Shown piece after piece: positions 5,781 to 6,218 of a DNA stretch of 6,218 nucleotides. The notes beneath the pieces were generated by a model that was not told the origin of the DNA, ran no database searches, and was given only the letters and a program-made list of their open reading frames with translations. This DNA comes from Eubacterium sp. GTDB taxonomy: Bacteria; Bacillota; Clostridia; Lachnospirales; Lachnospiraceae. How positions within the stretch are numbered: the first letter of the stretch is position 1; every line of letters starts with the position of its first letter. The position numbers were made by a program, and so were the translations under genes. Location: contig JAFSTZ010000274.1 in NCBI GenBank assembly GCA_017445525.1, positions 1 to 6,218 on the forward strand, given 5' to 3'.

Positions 5781-6218
5781 ATGGGCAAAACAACAAAGAG
5801 GATCCTGGCAGGGTTCCTGACATTTGCAGTAGCACTTACTACAGTGTGCGGAGGTGTCCGTATCCAGGGAGTGACACCGGAGGTGAAGACGGCAAAGGCT
5901 GCTGAGACTCAGGGCAGATACGTATCCGACATCAGGGTCAGCCATGCGGCGACCAAAGAGGAAGCAGAAAAGGAGCTTGGTGAGGACTATACTGTTCTTG
6001 ATAAAGACTTTAACGAAGGTATGAGCGGACACTCCTGGATAGGATATTCCACGACAGATGATGCGGATCTGGCCATCACGGATATAAAGCTTCAGAGAAT
6101 GAACGGTGATTTCTCCGAGTCTGACTACCAGACTCTGCTTGACAACCACAAGGAGACTATGAATGAGCAGACATATACAGTCATCCCTGCTATCATTGAG
6201 TATGCGAAAAACTATGAA
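5781..6218 (+). CDS. Secreted protein with N-terminal MABP-like module, partial (runs off the right edge)
   Basis: This frame stays open for 146 codons to the window end. AGGAGG (5767-5772) lies 8 bases before the ATG. The start is a signal peptide: basic MGKTTKR, hydrophobic 8-25, likely cut AKA|A after 40. The mature part begins YVSDIRVSHAATKEEAEKE, then DYTVLDKDFNEGMSG (69-83), WIGYSTTDDADLAITDIKL (86-104), and a more helical, charged stretch (about 105-146) that contains TYTVIPAIIEYAKNYE. The central block is the clearest copy of the motif also found in the preceding surface protein, and it fits the DLN-x-G-x-x-G, GY-x-T-T and AITDI pattern of MABP-like beta-prisms. The 56-base gap contains no obvious terminator, so the two are probably co-transcribed. 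Function unknown; anchor and C-terminal domains are beyond the window. Confidence 0.85.
   Translation, partial: MGKTTKRILAGFLTFAVALTTVCGGVRIQGVTPEVKTAKAAETQGRYVSDIRVSHAATKEEAEKELGEDYTVLDKDFNEGMSGHSWIGYSTTDDADLAITDIKLQRMNGDFSESDYQTLLDNHKETMNEQTYTVIPAIIEYAKNYE

Noticed and set aside
5760..6149. 129-codon minus-strand frame at the right edge
   Set aside because: It is a shadow opposite the signal-peptide-bearing plus-strand gene, which has a strong ribosome binding site and a recognisable repeated module.

Overview
The window looks like chromosome from an anaerobic, Gram-positive Firmicute, most likely a Lachnospiraceae-type Clostridium relative. The reasons are strong AGGAGG ribosome binding sites before most genes, a PTS-dependent dihydroxyacetone kinase operon with a single-domain DhaM, secreted proteins with clostridial-style signal peptides, a bacterial Ig-like (BIG2) domain, and a membrane-anchored surface protein with a very acidic linker. 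The genus is an inference. No RNA genes, CRISPR array, insertion sequence or phage genes are visible.

Layout. (1) 1-1523, plus strand: the 3' end of a probable dhaL, then dhaM and dhaK. Together they encode the phosphoenolpyruvate-dependent dihydroxyacetone kinase: DhaM is phosphorylated by the PTS and passes phosphate to the ADP cofactor on DhaL, which phosphorylates the dihydroxyacetone held covalently by DhaK. (2) 1524-3184: a well-formed promoter, then a secreted histidine acid phosphatase of the glucose-1-phosphatase (Agp) type with an N-terminal BIG2 domain. (3) 3185-3681: about 500 bases without an intact plus-strand gene. It holds two minus-strand coding traces: the C-terminal DNA-binding part of a LuxR-type regulator without its N-terminal half, and a 36-codon reading frame with its own ribosome binding site and possible promoter that may be the 5' stump of a larger gene. 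A 9-bp direct repeat with an 11-bp period is also here. It looks like a deletion scar reused as the upstream region of the next gene. (4) 3682-6218, plus strand: a 680-residue signal-peptide-bearing, C-terminally anchored acidic surface protein, then the first 146 codons of a second exported protein. Both share a repeated motif (GY/LY strand, T/D turn, A-I/L-x-D/S-L strand) that I read as a MABP-like beta-prism module; this assignment is an inference.

Relations. The kinase operon and the phosphatase both concern small phosphorylated or phosphorylatable carbon compounds, but the phosphatase has its own promoter, so a functional link is not shown. The last two genes are 56 bases apart, share domain grammar and probably form one cell-surface operon running off the right edge. 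The best candidate for something undescribed is this pair; the scar region with its orphan 36-codon reading frame comes second.
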